A DNA stretch of 64,000 bases from Acanthacorydalis orientalis (GCA_034766995.1 CM068315.1:13868510-13932509); one strand, 5' to 3'; shown: positions 34,896-46,772, counted from the first letter of the stretch. Program-made: numbers and translations. Notes: generated by a model not told the origin, from the sequence alone.

Positions 34896-35427
34896 TTAGG
34901 TTGGTAGAAAAATAATTGAGGTTTTTATTTTCTGAATTCTAACTTCACTTTTTTCAATCATCGTGTTCATATTAAGTGCATTTTTCGTTTGCATTTTGGT
35001 AACACAGACTTTGGTTTTATTCTTAATTTTGCTTCAAATTGGGCTACTGAATTAAAGACCGAAAAGAAGCAAATAAGTGCAAATGTTTGTATGATTTCTA
35101 AACGGGTGGTAAAGCAGAAGAAACTGTTCGTAAACTGAACGATGCGTTTGATGTAGATACTGTTAAGGAATGTACGGTGCAATGGCGGTTCCAAAAATTT
35201 CGTGCTAGGAACGAAAACTTTGAATATTATGAAGATTGCGCACATCCTTCTAAGTTGATAACGACCAACTATACGCATTAGTTGAATCAGAACCCTACAC
35301 AACAATTCGAGAGTTGGCACAAAAGTTAGGCGTTAGTCAATCAACAGTTCTGGACCACTTAAAACCACTTAAATTAAAAAAATGTATATAAATTTGATGG
35401 TCATAAACCGCAATTATTTTTCTAGCA

Positions 35428-35430
<3 letters not shown>
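34896..35430 (+). mobile_element. Family A non-autonomous mariner derivative
   Basis: The left end TTAGGTTGGTAGAAAAATAA is intact. The right end reads CAATTATTTTTCTAGCAAAC and runs straight into an (AT)n array. Plus-strand N-terminal blocks such as RKLNDAFDVDTVKECTVQWR and LAQKLGVSQSTVLDHLKPL are visible, then the jump to the 3' end. The copy is about 535 bp. Confidence 0.88.

Positions 35431-35475
<45 letters not shown>
35431..35475. repeat. (AT)n microsatellite abutting a mariner derivative
   Basis: About 44 bases of alternating AT start at the terminus of the family A copy. Confidence 0.95.
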
Positions 35476-35477
<2 letters not shown>

Positions 35478-35479
35478 AT

Positions 35480-36106
35480 ATACTTCAAGTGTACGTGTGT
35501 CACTTTATCTATTTCAACTACATTTTCTAGTCGTGGCCTCGTACAAATATCGCGAATTCGATTTATTACATTCTCGGGAATGACTACATTCCGTTTCCAT
35601 ACGTGTGACAGTGGATTTACGACATTTGACGTTACACGCCGCCAGATGAAATTCATTTGAATGTCCCGAATAGCGATTCGAGCGACCACACCATTACCTG
35701 TAATTGACTTCGTTAGTGTGGTGGGTTACACACATATACATACACAGACATGGCCTTGAATGTGGGCCGAGCTCGACTCCATTTATCGGAAAGCCAGTGT
35801 TGAATAACACTCGCGAATGTTCGTGTTTCGTGAAGGACTCGGTTCGACGATAGAGATAAGGCCCGGACGAACCTGTTATCACGTACTCTTATCTATGAAA
35901 ACCTATAACACGAACGTCCTTCGTTCTTATAATAGCCAGCAACTCTGATCGCCAGAAGTAACCGTACGAGGGAAAAATGAATTTCGCTAGGTCACGTACT
36001 AGAATAGGTATTCTTTGATGAAATATTGCCGCGTCATAAAAGTTCACCCTTACACCGAAACACAAGTACAGAGATGGATATACTGTGCGTATACATATAT
36101 TAACTG

Positions 36107-36153
<47 letters not shown>

Positions 36154-36240
36154 ATAAATATTGTGATACACATGACATTTACAAATATTTGAGTCATAAC
36201 TGTCTGCACAACCCAGATCACAGTTCCTTCTAGAACAAAT
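35480..36240. other. CpG-containing unique island
   Basis: This is the longest such block in the window. It has many CG sites and no repeat match, and is split by an (AT)n array at about 36110-36150. Open frames of 60-110 codons overlap the array or lack domains. It may be conserved non-coding DNA. Confidence 0.4.
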
Positions 36241-36246
36241 AATTAT

Positions 36247-36270
36247 TTATCTCAAATTAGTTTGAGATAA
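36247..36270. repeat. Perfect short hairpin
   Basis: TTATCTCAAA and TTTGAGATAA are perfect inverted arms around TTAG. Confidence 0.8.
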
Positions 36271-36384
36271 GCAATTACCGTCATAACGATGAAAACAAAT
36301 TCCTTATCCTAAATCAATATAAACCGACATAAAAATGTTGCTTGTACAGTTATAGAAAGCATTTCCTTACTAAAAAGTATTGTA

Positions 36385-37640
36385 TTGAGTTGATCAACAA
36401 GTAATTTCGTTTTTTTCTAATAGATAGACACATATGTCTTGAAATATAACTAACTTCATTCTAAATCTCACATTCATTATGTAACTTAACAGCTGACGGT
36501 ATAAGCTTCTTTTAAAAAAAGAAAGTGTATGATTTCGTTAACAATTATTTGCCGTCGATTTCAAAATGGAAAATCAAAAGAAACATTTTGCTGTATTACT
36601 TCCGAAAAGGAAGAAAATGCTGTGCAAGTTCATAAAAACTTATCCGATGTATATAGGGAAAATTCGTTAAAACTATAGCAAAGTTAGAATTGTTTTGCTA
36701 AATTTTGGTCAGGAGATTTTAATGTTAAAGTTTCACCACCCTCAGGAAGGCTAATCGTAGTTGATGATGACAAAATAAAAGAATTGATCGAATCCAATCA
36801 GTGTTTAACGACACGAGAGATTTACCTGAGAAATTTAACATATAGAAATAGAGCTTTTAAAACCATTTAAGACAACTTGGATACGTTAATAAGGTCGATA
36901 TTTGGGTACCACACGAGCTGAAAGAAATTCCTCATTAAGCGGATTGACATCTGCAATTTTTTCTTGAAACGTGAAGAAAATGATCCATTTTTAAAACATA
37001 TGATAACAAGATATGAAAATTAGATCATCTACAACAATATTCAACGAAATAGATCGTGGAGAAATAGTAATGAACCTGCTCATAACGCTTCAAAATCAAA
37101 TATTCTCCAGGAAGATTATTCTCTCAGTGTAGTGAGATTTCAAAGATATTATGTATTTGAGCTACTTCCATGGAATCAAACAATTAATTAGGACTATACT
37201 GTCATCAAATGGTTGAATTAAATGATGCCATCAAACAGAAGCGTTCAGAATTGGTGAATTGTAAAGTTGGTGTTTCACCATGATAACGCTGGACCACATA
37301 CAAGTTTGATCACTCGTCAAATATTATTTCAGCTTGAATGGGATGTGTTACCACATCCATCTTACTCGCCAGACCTAGAACCATCAGATTACAATTTGTT
37401 TCGTTCTTTACAAAACGCCTTGAATGGTAAAACCTTGACTGATGATGAAGATGTCAACTCGTTCTTGAAACTGTTTTTTGCCGAAAAAGATAAGAATTTG
37501 TTTGAGCGCGAAGATTGCTTGAAAGATGGTAAAAAGTAATCGAAGAAAATGGACAATATGTTGTTTAATTTTTTTTTCCCATGAGAAATTTGCCTATTAT
37601 TTACATAGAAAAAAAATCAATTACTTTTTGGCCAACCTAA
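36385..37640 (+). mobile_element. Full-length mariner, decayed
   Basis: The left end TTGAGTTGATCAACAAGTAA and the reversed right end TTAGGTTGGCCAAAAAGTAA form inverted repeats, with TA on both sides. The length of 1,256 bp is that of a complete mariner. The transposase runs from MENQKKHF (36566) to the end of a 90-codon open stretch at 37539. Confidence 0.88.
36566..37539 (+). pseudogene. Mariner transposase, disrupted
   Basis: Frame-broken N-terminal and middle blocks lead to TRYEN*IIYNN, where the first catalytic Asp is Tyr and the following Trp is a stop. The C-terminal part is open (37267-37539). It has VFHHDNAGPHTSLITRQ with the second Asp, YSPDLEPSDYNLFRSLQNAL with the third, and FFAEKDKNLFERE. 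Spacing between these Asp residues fits D34D. Confidence 0.85.
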
Positions 37641-37641
37641 T

Positions 37642-38235
37642 ATATCATTCATGGATAAAATTATTTGATATCATTACATTTCATATAAAATCTGTTGTAT
37701 AAATTCGGTCCTCGACAGCTTCACACAAATAACAAATATAATCTATTTTTTATGTTTCCATCTCTGAATGTGATAAGATAGACCTCAAAAATTTCGGGCG
37801 ATAATGACTTTAGCTGTCGGAGAACCCTAAAATCCCAACAACCAACCAATTAAACTTAAAAAGCATATACACGTAATTCGAATTAACATACAAAATAAAC
37901 AATTGTTAAATATTTTAACAATAATGATGTAAATGGTGTCTAAAGAATGATTCATTTATGAAAATGATTTTAGACCCAGTACAAAAACGTTTATTTTGAT
38001 TAAAAAATAATTGAAAAAAATACTGTTTTTAATTTCAAAAAAAACTGAATAGTCATAGATTTGATTAAATAAATATATATATCACAAAAATATATTAACA
38101 TTATTTTTGTATGAAACTTATATCTACAATTATTTATAAAAAAATCTTATTGGAAACCTTTCACGAATATCAGATAAGAATGGTTTAGATCATTGATTTT
38201 TAAGCTATTATTTTTATCTAAAATACTGAAAAATC
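37642..38235. other. No gene recognised
   Basis: AT-rich DNA. I see no coding remnant. Confidence 0.6.
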
Positions 38236-38237
38236 AA

Positions 38238-38239
38238 TT

Positions 38240-38267
<28 letters not shown>
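38238..38267. repeat. (AT)n microsatellite
   Basis: Short alternating AT tract. Confidence 0.9.
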
Positions 38268-38270
<3 letters not shown>

Positions 38271-38319
38271 GAAGAATGAATATATAATAGTATAAAATAA
38301 CATTAAATTACCTATTAGT

Positions 38320-38600
38320 CCATATAAGTTTTTTCTTTCGAACGTCATTACGCCAGTGTAAATATTTATTCGATAAAAGAGTCGTTGTGTAGGAGAACCA
38401 CAAGACAATATGTCAGTAACGTTGAACCCGATTCGAAATATGCGTGACACGAGAGATTAGTGCGTTGGATTTCCGAATTTTGTCGCAGATACATTATATT
38501 GCCAACTGTAATTTTTTCTGAGTTACTAGAAGTGAGCACGCGATTCCATCTACCGTACCTGTTTATTCATCGCTTGATCCACTTTGAGAAAAAAAATATA
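38320..38600. other. CpG-containing unique segment
   Basis: Slightly raised GC with several CG sites, and no repeat match. Open frames of 60-78 codons on both strands lack domains. Confidence 0.3.
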
Positions 38601-38689
38601 TTTGTAATCAATATTTGCGTACATGTTTATTATCGTTCATAAATCAATTATTCTCTTGTTCTATAAATTTAAAAAAAATCCTATTAGTA

Positions 38690-39010
38690 ATGTTTAATAA
38701 ATCACAATACGATCCCAACACTGTCTAGATCACTTTCACAAATGTTATTTTTATCAATACGTTATTGTGATCAAAAATGTCACAAAAGTTTTTTGCAAAA
38801 GTTTAAAAAAAATTAATAAATGAATAATGATAATAATAAAAAGTAGTAAAATATTAATTCTAAACATATTTGAGTAATTTCACAAATTTAAACTGTTATT
38901 TCCGAGAATGTCGTTGATATTTTTCTATAAATATTAAGAGTTGTTCTAAAAACAATAATAGTTACTTTCAGAAATTAACTATTTACTCAAACAAAAAATG
39001 TATTCCTGAT
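38690..39010 (+). repeat. Dispersed palindromic repeat D
   Basis: The copy has TCACAATACGATCCCAACAC, CACTTTCACAAATGTTATT and ATTGTGATCAAAAATGTCAC, and further on CTGATCAAAAATATTCAATA near 39007. Confidence 0.6.
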
Positions 39011-39254
39011 CAAAAATATTCAATAATTAAATTATTTCAAATACTGATTTTTTCACGTATTTGAGGTATTTGGACATCCTTTGTATTGTCATTTTAATAT
39101 TATAGACCGTACCTGGGGATACAAGGCCTCCATACCAGTCATTTTCGTGTGATTATTTGTGTCCTGGTTATCATATGTTGTTAATCTTTTCAAATAGTGA
39201 ACATCTGGGAAAAGTTTCAAAAAAGCTAAATAAACCTATTCTGACTGACCTGAC

Positions 39255-39780
39255 GCATTTCGATCACGAAACTAGGGCAAAGAAAAATCTCAGTAATGAT
39301 TTATTGAACATTTTCATCAGAAAAATCTTTATGATTTGTAGTGTGAAAAACGACTTAATTTGTAAAAATATTAAATTTAATTGATGTTTTTGTTGTTGTA
39401 TAAGCACATTTCAATGACAATACCATCTTCTTTACAGTTCCAAGGTACATAAAATTCTCAATAAGATTTAATAACCATTTTTGATCAGCAAAATGTTTGT
39501 AGAGTGAAGAAGGAATTCATTTGTAAAAATGTTTAATTAATAATTGATGATTATATTTACTGTACTTTAAACACATTTCAATGGCGATGTCATCATTTTC
39601 AAAGCAAAAAGTTACAGAAAAGTCTCAAAAAAGTATTAATAATGATTTATTGGGCATTTTTAACCAAAAAAAAATCATTTGTGGAAGTCAATTTACCCAC
39701 AAAGTCAAACCTGTTTTATGACAAAAGTTGTGTTGGTTGAGCGTGAAATAATAATTCAATTATGAAAAAAAACATGTTTC
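39255..39780. repeat. Dispersed palindromic repeat D, several units
   Basis: Units repeat AATGATTTATTGAACATTTT or AATGATTTATTGGGCATTTT, a CATTTCAATG block followed by a GACAATACCATCTTC or GGCGATGTCATCATTTTC block, and AGTCTCAAAAAAG. A 75-codon plus-strand frame (39157-39384) runs through one unit and is not considered a gene. Confidence 0.65.
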
Positions 39781-39868
39781 ATATTAAGACAACAGTGAGT
39801 ATTGTTCCAGAAATATACACAATTTATGTCGATAAGTAAAAGCATAGATAAAGAATAGTAATCATATA

Positions 39869-41026
39869 CAGTCGAGTCTGCTTTTTTGCGTAACTTTTTA
39901 ATGCGGTTTTGAAGTTATGCAGTGCCTATTCAAGCAAATTCGGGGTTTCCCCGATGTATTACATTATGAGCTGCATGTTGTTTAAAAAAATTTAAATTAA
40001 TATATTTTTTTAAATTTATATTTTTTAACTTAAAATTTTCTATTTTGGACTGTTTAATGTATCTGCTATCGCTGAAATAAGACCACAAACATTAAATGCT
40101 TGCTGGAAAGCAGCTTGGCCTGGATATGTTGCAAACAGTGCAACGATTCAAACATCAACATTATTAGCTGAAATCATTACTTTGGTACATAAAATTGGGA
40201 AAACAGTTTTGATACCCTTGATCAGAAGGATGACGGCGAATTACTTGTGGATAATGCCTTAAGTGATGATGATATTATAGGTGTAACTTTAGATATTGTT
40301 GAAGATCCAGAAAACTAGAGTAAAGTTAAAAAAAACCTATCCCCCTCGCTGCAAATATAATTCGAGAATATCTTAAACTTTGCAATGAATTGGAAAATAA
40401 TTTTCTTGTTCATAACACAAATTCTGAACTAGTCTTCAAATTCCAATGTGAGCTGAAGAATTGTATGTCTGGATATCGGAAACTGCATAAAAAATTAGTA
40501 AAATCATCATCACAAAGTTAAATCACTGATTACATTTTCAAATGAAAAAAATCAACAGAGAACTAGCGTGAAATTGACACTAATTCTGTTTGTGAAGAAC
40601 TATTGTCTTTACTATGCAGATCTGCTCCACTGTCTCTTCTAGTGATGAAAGTGATTTCACACCAGTCGTATTTGGTGCCGAACATTTTCAGATAGTGACA
40701 ATAATTCTGATAAAAAAATGTAAAAAGAATTGTTCTTTTCAATAAAATTCAATGAATAATGTCTTAAAACAAACTTATTTTAAGTTTTATATCAATTTCT
40801 TTCAGATTTTCGAAGGAATCTTTTAGACATTCTTATTTTCATGAATTTCATAAACTTTTTTATGCGATTTCCAGTTTATTTTAATTTATTGCTTTACTTT
40901 TATGCGGTTTTAGAAAGTTATGAAACTTATCCTTAAATTTCAACGTGAGTTATGTCTATTTTGTGGAATTTTTTTATATGCGATTTTCTGTGGAACATAT
41001 CTACCACATAAAAAGAGACTTACCTG
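39869..41026 (+). mobile_element. Internally deleted Tigger/pogo element
   Basis: The left end CAGTCGAGTCTGCTTTTTTG and the reversed right end CAGGTAAGTCTCTTTTTATG are inverted repeats, with TA duplicated at both sides. The TA target and CAG start are typical of Tigger/pogo. At 1.16 kb it is about half the length of a complete Tigger. Confidence 0.85.
40070..40735 (+). pseudogene. Tigger/jerky-type transposase, C-terminal fragment
   Basis: The first block reads IRPQTLNACWKAAWPGYV, corresponding to the stretch that follows the DDE core in Tigger transposases, where I...TL..CW..LW is usual. Acidic and Ser-rich pieces follow, broken by stops. The CENP-B-like DNA-binding domain and the DDE core are missing. 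Confidence 0.65.
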
Positions 41027-41139
41027 TATAATATTTACATCTATCATTCTATATTTAAACTTATTATTTTGTTATTTTTGAAAATATAATACTTTTTATG
41101 ATTAAACTAAAAAAAAGAGTTATTTACGTCAATTATGAA

Positions 41140-41257
41140 TAAAAATATCTGTTAAATAAACTTTTCGGTTGCGTCCAAAAATTAATATGCTTTCTACTCC
41201 ATCCTCAACTACTTTTCTTAACATGTCTGGCAATAGACGACTTATTTCCTAATAATA
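41140..41257 (-). pseudogene. Tc3-like transposase, C-terminal scrap
   Basis: The minus strand gives EISRLLPDMLRKVVEDGVES followed by ILIFGRNRKVYLTDIF. The pattern PDMLRKVVE.....R, then R..R..LTDIIF, is the C-terminus of Tc3-like transposases. It lies about 110 bases right of the Tigger end, and nothing else of the element is seen. Confidence 0.6.
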
Positions 41258-41763
41258 ATTATTTTTAAATTTCTTATTGTCTTAAAATGGTTAACGATAT
41301 TTAAACTTATTCAATAGAAAATTAAAATGTAGTACTAGAATGCACTAACAAGATCACAGGTACAAAAACAGACAACTATAATTTTAATATTTGTAGCTAG
41401 ATGGATATGTTTTCACATTGACATTAAATACATCAAAGAAACGGAAGAAATGAATCAGATTAATGTCGAAATAATTATGTGGGTATATATATATATTCAA
41501 TTAGGATAAGAAACTGTAGAAAAGAGATATCTATAAAGTATGAGAGGAAGTTGTCAGGTGTTATTGTTCTAGCGAGTCAAGCAATATACAACATAAATAG
41601 ATAAGACATCTTTTATAACAATCCACAGAATGTTCGTTCGACAAAAGATTCATCGTATAAAAGCGAACTTTTTGTTACGAAACCGTTTGTGAAATGTCCT
41701 TGATAAGATTTCAGAAAAACTTCCTCCAAATTATAGACTGTATCCTAGAATATATACACACAC

Positions 41764-41793
41764 AGATATATATATATATATATATATATATAT
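41764..41793. repeat. (AT)n microsatellite abutting a mariner derivative
   Basis: Alternating AT ends where the family A copy begins. Confidence 0.9.
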
Positions 41794-42359
41794 GGATGGT
41801 AGGAAAATAATTATGTTTTTTTTTCTGAATTCTAACCTTATTTTTTTCAATGAAAGTGTAATTTCATCGTGTTAATTTTAATATCATTTTAAAGTTAATT
41901 TTTCTGTCAGTATTTAAGTAAGAACGACTTTGATTTTATTATTAATTTTGCTTCAAATTGGGCTATTGAATGAAAGATAGAAAAGAAGCAAATAAGAGCA
42001 TTTTTTTGTATGAGTTGAAGGTGGTAAAGCAACCGAAACTGCTCGTAAACTAAACAATGATTTTGGTATGGGTACTGTCAAGGAACGTACGGTGCAATTG
42101 TGGCTACAAAAATTTCATGCCGAAGACGAGAGACTTGAATAATTAAAAGGTCACCGGTGTCCTTCTTCGGTTCATAACGGCCAACTGAAGCCGTTAGTTG
42201 AATAAGAACCACGTACAACAATTCGAGAGCTTGTACCAAAGTTAGGCATTAAGCATTCAACAGTTCTAGACTACTTAAAACAGCTAGGAAAATCAAAAAA
42301 AGCTGTAAATATATATGAATTTGAAGGTAATAATCGAAATTATTTTTCTATTAACCTAA
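41794..42359 (+). mobile_element. Family A non-autonomous mariner derivative
   Basis: The left end GGATGGTAGGAAAATAATTA has lost its first bases into the AT array. The reversed right end TTAGGTTAATAGAAAAATAA is intact. Plus-strand blocks of the N-terminal domain, for example RELVPKLGIKHSTVLDYLKQ, end at LGKSKKA, where the 3' end begins. Confidence 0.85.
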
Positions 42360-42689
42360 TAGTGTTAAATTTGCATTCATATAATTTTTGTAAATATTAT
42401 TTTCTATTAAAACGTAAATCAACATTTTTTTATCTTTTTCTCTGGGAAAAATTGTGTGTTATCTTATAATTAGAGTCGTGTTATATTCGGACTAATACGG
42501 TACTTTATACTTCACTACGATATATTCTACTAACGCCACTCGTGTTTTAGAAACCTACTATTGTTTTATTAAAGTATAAATTCCCACACAATCTAAATCA
42601 CTAAATAGAAAAATACTTATGTATTCTCATAAAAGTTATCTTTGGGTTTTGGTAGAGTTACAAATTTTATATTTTACTACATAATTTTT

Positions 42690-42985
42690 TACATTTATTC
42701 CATCTTCGAGAAGGAACTATTTAAATCCATTACACTTTAATCGTAACTATTGGTTTACGATCAGGTATAATTTTATTTATTATCTCTGAATGATTCTTTT
42801 TTATTAGATTTTTTTTGAGCTTGTTTTCATAAAAGTTTAAGACCTTCAATTGAACTTGGTGCTATTTGACCTCCTACAGGAATTACCCTCTTTAATCCTT
42901 TCCAAATTCCCCTTTTAAACACAGCTATTTTATTAACATCTGGAGTTACTGTTACTTGAGCCCACCATAGAATTTCTTAATATGA
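42690..42985 (+). pseudogene. cox3: Nuclear mitochondrial insertion, cox3 fragment
   Basis: Read with the invertebrate mitochondrial code the plus strand gives GLRSGMILFIISEW, then FFISFFWACFHKSLSPSIEL, GAIWPPTGITLFNPFQIPLL and NTAILLTSGVTVTWAHHS. This matches the conserved core of cytochrome c oxidase subunit III. TGA codons fall where Trp is expected (WPP, TWAHH) and AGA where Ser is expected. One extra T in a T run shifts the frame near 42820, and a TAA stands where Gln would be expected upstream. Only about 100 codons are present, so it is a short, dead insertion. Confidence 0.9.
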
Positions 42986-43163
42986 GATAAGCCTAAAAGA
43001 ATGTATTGTAAAATAAAAAAATAGTAACAACTGCTGACAGAACAGAAGACAACATTTAAGAAAATTCTTAAATGTTTCCAAAATCACTAATTAATATTGT
43101 CTAGGCAAGATGTTAAAATCTTAAAATTCTTTAAACTTTTTGATTTAATATACTTTTTATAAA

Positions 43164-44258
43164 TGCATCCGCCTCTCGATTTACTCTTGCTTTTTAGACG
43201 CGGTAAAGAATCCCTCCGTTTATGCGGACTATTAATACGCGGTATCATTTTATGCGGTCAGAAAATATATTTTTCTATAATCTTTAATTAATTTACTATA
43301 TATCAATAAGACCCAAATTCTTACTTCACTGTAGTAATTACATTATTCTGATCTTTTTTTTGGATTATAGTGAGCATGTTACTCTTATTAGACTGGCTTT
43401 CCTGAACGATATTCACCTTCTGTGGGTGCCGGGTCATTCGGGAATACGGGGGAACGAAATAGCGGACAGACTGGCCTAATTACGAGCCAGGTCCGCTGTG
43501 GAGGGGCCAGAGCCTTTCGTAGGGTTAGCGAGATGCTGGGATAAGGGCGCCATTAGTGAGTGGGTCGAGTCAGAACACTCAGAATGATGGCTAAAGATTG
43601 ACGGTTACCGTCAATCCAGGGTACTCTTAGGCCAGGCCTCAAATAAGGACTGGACCAAGAGAATCTATACAAGTGGCAGATCCTTCTCCCGGCTTCTGGT
43701 GCGAATTGTCACAGGACACGGCAGACTAAGCTACCACGAACATATACAAGGCCGAAGGACGGACAGGAAGTGTATATGGTGTGTGGGGAGGGGCAACGAG
43801 ACCATTCACCTCCTCGCGGAATGTCCAGCATGGGTCAATTTAAGGCGACGATGGTTTGGGGAGTTTTTCCTTACCGCGGCCGAACTAAGGTCTATAAACT
43901 CGGGCAGGCTGATAGGTTGGAAGGAACCGAGACTTCCCGAGTAGTTTTGATCAGACGAGGGAAGGCATAATGCACTTCGAGTCTATGTGCCGGAAGGCAA
44001 GACAGCTTCTTCCCCCTCAAACATAATCTATCTATCTACTGCTTATTAATTTATAATCACATTAGTCTTATCTCGAACGTTCGAAGTGAAACATCACTAG
44101 CACTCAAAGATAACACGTTGTAATCAAGTAAATACAAGTAACCAATATTATATTTTTTCTTTGGTATTTTTTTCATACTGGCGGATTCTATTTATGCTGT
44201 TTTCTTCCGCGTAGAAACGCATAGTACGAATAATTCGCGTGAATCGAGGGATGGGTGT
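43164..44258. mobile_element. Pogo/Tigger-type MITE interrupted by a retrotransposon
   Basis: The left end reads CATCCGCCTCTCGATTTACT and then GACGCGGTAAAG. The reversed right end reads CATCCCTCGATTCACGCGAA and then CTACGCGGAAG. They face each other across 1.1 kb. No transposase is seen. Most of the interior is the non-LTR fragment below, so the host element was probably a few hundred bases long. Confidence 0.5.
43395..44035 (+). pseudogene. Non-LTR retrotransposon 3' end with RNase H domain
   Basis: The plus strand reads HLLWVPGHSGIRGNEIADRL, the C-terminal RNase H motif block with the catalytic Asp in ADRL. This is followed after stops by a Trp-rich linker and an open stretch 43699-43944 with RIVTGHGRL and the zinc-finger-like CIWCVGRGNETIHLLAECPA (CX2C...HX4C). 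Such an RNase H plus C-terminal finger is found in R1-, I- and LOA-like elements. The reverse transcriptase is missing. Its GC content is far above the flanks, which hints at a younger insertion. Confidence 0.85.
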
Positions 44259-44382
44259 ACTTATTTTAAAATTATGAAAATTAATAAATCGATCAATCAA
44301 ATTAAAAAAAAATAGTTATTAAAAATTTAAATGTTATAAAAATTGTATATTTTTCGTTGATGTTTTTATTAATGGCATACAG

Positions 44383-44384
<2 letters not shown>

Positions 44385-44432
<48 letters not shown>
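44385..44432. repeat. (AT)n microsatellite
   Basis: Alternating AT, with short GTAT repeats at its right edge. Confidence 0.95.
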
Positions 44433-44441
<9 letters not shown>

Positions 44442-44454
44442 AACAAAACTTTAC

Positions 44455-44700
44455 CCAATAAATAACACAAAACGTAACATCTCTCCGCTTCAATAAAAGA
44501 AAAGTTCAGCAAATAAGTAAAATTTATTTAACATCACACTCTGTGTCTCGCGTTGTCGTCGTCGTGTCAGTGAAGATGTTGAAAATCCCAACAGAGCACT
44601 TGAACAAAATATGGTCCCGGGGCAAGTATGGGTCAATCCCAGCACAAATCTAACACATCCATTTCATGCATAAATGAATTATGAAATCTGAACGAGACTC
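44455..44700. other. CpG-containing unique segment
   Basis: It includes GTTGTCGTCGTCGTGTCAG and GGTCCCGGGGCAAGTATGGG in more balanced sequence. No coding unit is recognised. Confidence 0.3.
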
Positions 44701-44709
44701 TCGAATATT

Positions 44710-45490
44710 AGTTTTTTGTCAGATATATTTTTGAAGTGGATGTTTGCATACAACATTTTTTCGAATTGAACGAAAATTTGATTCCCCTATTGACCTTTCT
44801 TGTATAGAATTGATTTGCGTTTTTCTCTTTTCTTTTTTTTGTATACTGAACTGAAATTTATCGAATATATTATTATTCAATTGCTTGGAAAATCATCTGA
44901 CGAAGGAAATATACTATATTTCATTTAAGAAGTTTCTATTGAGTTGAGGTTGGTTATATTGATTATTGACTTTAGCAAATTGTGAACGATTTGATCGAAT
45001 TATATCTAATCTTTTCATTTATAATCCTTAACCTATTAACATACGAATTAATTGAAATTCGATATGACCAAAAAATACTATTTATTTTTCAGCTTGACAT
45101 TTGTGTAAGCTTAACAAAGAAAAGAATATTTATACATTGTTAAATATTACAATTCAATACTAGTAACCAAAATTAATACAGAATAATTAAATAACAAATT
45201 AAACAATACTTGAATAGTCCTGTAAAGTATGAACATTTTCAAAAAATTCTAGTAAACGTAGAAGTATTTGGCATTTTTTACACAGCCAAGTCGTTTTACT
45301 TCTTATATATTTTTTTCAGCACACATAACATCTCTACAGGATGGTTACTTTTTACTAGTGGAAAGTATATGTTCAAGAAAATGTGCTCTCACACGAATAA
45401 CCCATTTTGATTTCACAGTCATTTTCGTAAAAATTCCAAACAGATGTTACAGGGTTCGTTTCTATGGTTCACACTTTAACATTGAATATA
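44710..45490. other. No gene recognised
   Basis: AT-rich DNA with overlapping plus-strand frames of 66-82 codons at 45210-45516 that show no domain. The last bases run into the next mariner. Confidence 0.55.
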
Positions 45491-45498
45491 TGTATATA

Positions 45499-46769
45499 TT
45501 AGGGTGTAACATATGAAATTGCGGAATTTGTAGGTGAGAATTGAAATGCAATATTTTTAACAAAACAAAATATATTTAATCAAAATATGCTCCATCAGCT
45601 TCAATGGTATTTTTCCAACGAAAAATTAGATTTTTTATCCCAATTTTATAAAAATCGACATTTTTAGAGCTTATATAATCTTCGAATCCTTAAATCAATT
45701 GTGTTTGGTTTCGTAATTTTTTATTTCTTAAATAATATTCCAAGTAGTGAAAAAGATGATAGTCTTTCAGTGAAAGATCTGGTGAATAAGGGGGATGTGG
45801 TAAAATTTCATAATTTAATGAATTTAATTTGAAAATTGTGATTCGAGATGTGTGTGGTCGAGCATTGCCTTGCAATAGTATTGGCCTGTATCTATTGATT
45901 AGCATTGACTGTTTTGTTTTTAATTTTTCATTCAGATTATCGATTTTGCGACAATATGAATCAGCCGTAATTTCTTCACCTGGTTTTAAAAAAGAATAAT
46001 GGATTATTCCTTCATTTATCCACACAGTAATCATAAGTTTTTTTTGGTGTAATGACGGGGCTTGGGTGTTTGTCCTGGAACTTCATTTGTATTTAACTAT
46101 CGTCCAGATCTTTTTCTGTTATCATACAGAATCCACTTTTCATCACAAGTAATGAATCAATTCCAAAATGGCGTTTTATCATTTCGAATCACCAATGAAG
46201 AACACACCTCTAAGCGTCTCAATTTCTGACCATCTGTCAATTCGTGCGGAACGCACTTATCCAGGTTTTTCACCTTTCCTATTGCAGCGAGATGACGAGA
46301 AACAGTCATAACACTAACACTTAAATCACATGCGAGAGCTCGAACTGTTGTATGTGGATTAACTTCCACCATGGCTATCAAATCGTTCACAATGGATTTG
46401 GGTCTTCTTCGAGGCTCACTGTCGAAATTCATATTACCGGAACGAAATTTTTTGAACCATAATTGAATTTTTCTCTGGCTAGCCGACCCTTGTCCGAAAG
46501 CTTCATTGTTATTTCTACTTGCTACCGCTGCATTGTGTTCCAACATGAACTGATATAAAAAAAGTAGACGCCAATCTTTTGTGAACACCATCATGTTAAA
46601 GGATATAAAAAAATAAAGACAACAACAATAACTCCGTATTTAAAAATCAATTGAACGGTACAGTACATTAGTCAATTCCAAAAAGCTAAACTTGTAAAAT
46701 ATTGCACAGAATCTTTCTCAATCGACCTCTGACTGATTGAAATTTGGCAACTTGATATGTTACAACCTA

Positions 46770-46771
<2 letters not shown>
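45499..46771 (-). mobile_element. Full-length mariner
   Basis: The left end TTAGGGTGTAACATATGAAA and the reversed right end TTAGGTTGTAACATATCAAG are near-perfect inverted repeats. TA is duplicated on both sides and the length is 1,273 bp. The right end runs into an (AT)n array. The transposase is on the minus strand. Confidence 0.92.
45690..46594 (-). pseudogene. Mariner transposase, few lesions (D,D34D)
   Basis: From ATG near 46594 a 145-codon frame carries the helix-turn-helix region (IQLWFKKFRSGN, RRRPKSIVNDL, ALACDLSVSVMTVSRHL) and VPHELT. A TGA interrupts just before ITCDEKWILYDNRKRSG, which holds the first Asp. A frameshift follows in an A/T run. The second open part (45690-46034) has ILLQGNARPHTS, with Gly for the second Asp, and YSPDLSLKDYHLF with the third. 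The spacing of 34 residues is kept. It cannot be active because of the Gly. Confidence 0.92.

Positions 46772-46772
<1 letters not shown>

Noticed and set aside
39157..39384. 75-codon plus-strand frame
   Set aside because: It runs through dispersed repeat D modules that occur elsewhere without the frame.
42810..42985. Minus-strand reading with WWAQVTVTPDVNK, which looks like a conserved protein
   Set aside because: It is the antisense of the mitochondrial cox3 fragment. The plus strand read with the mitochondrial code explains it fully.
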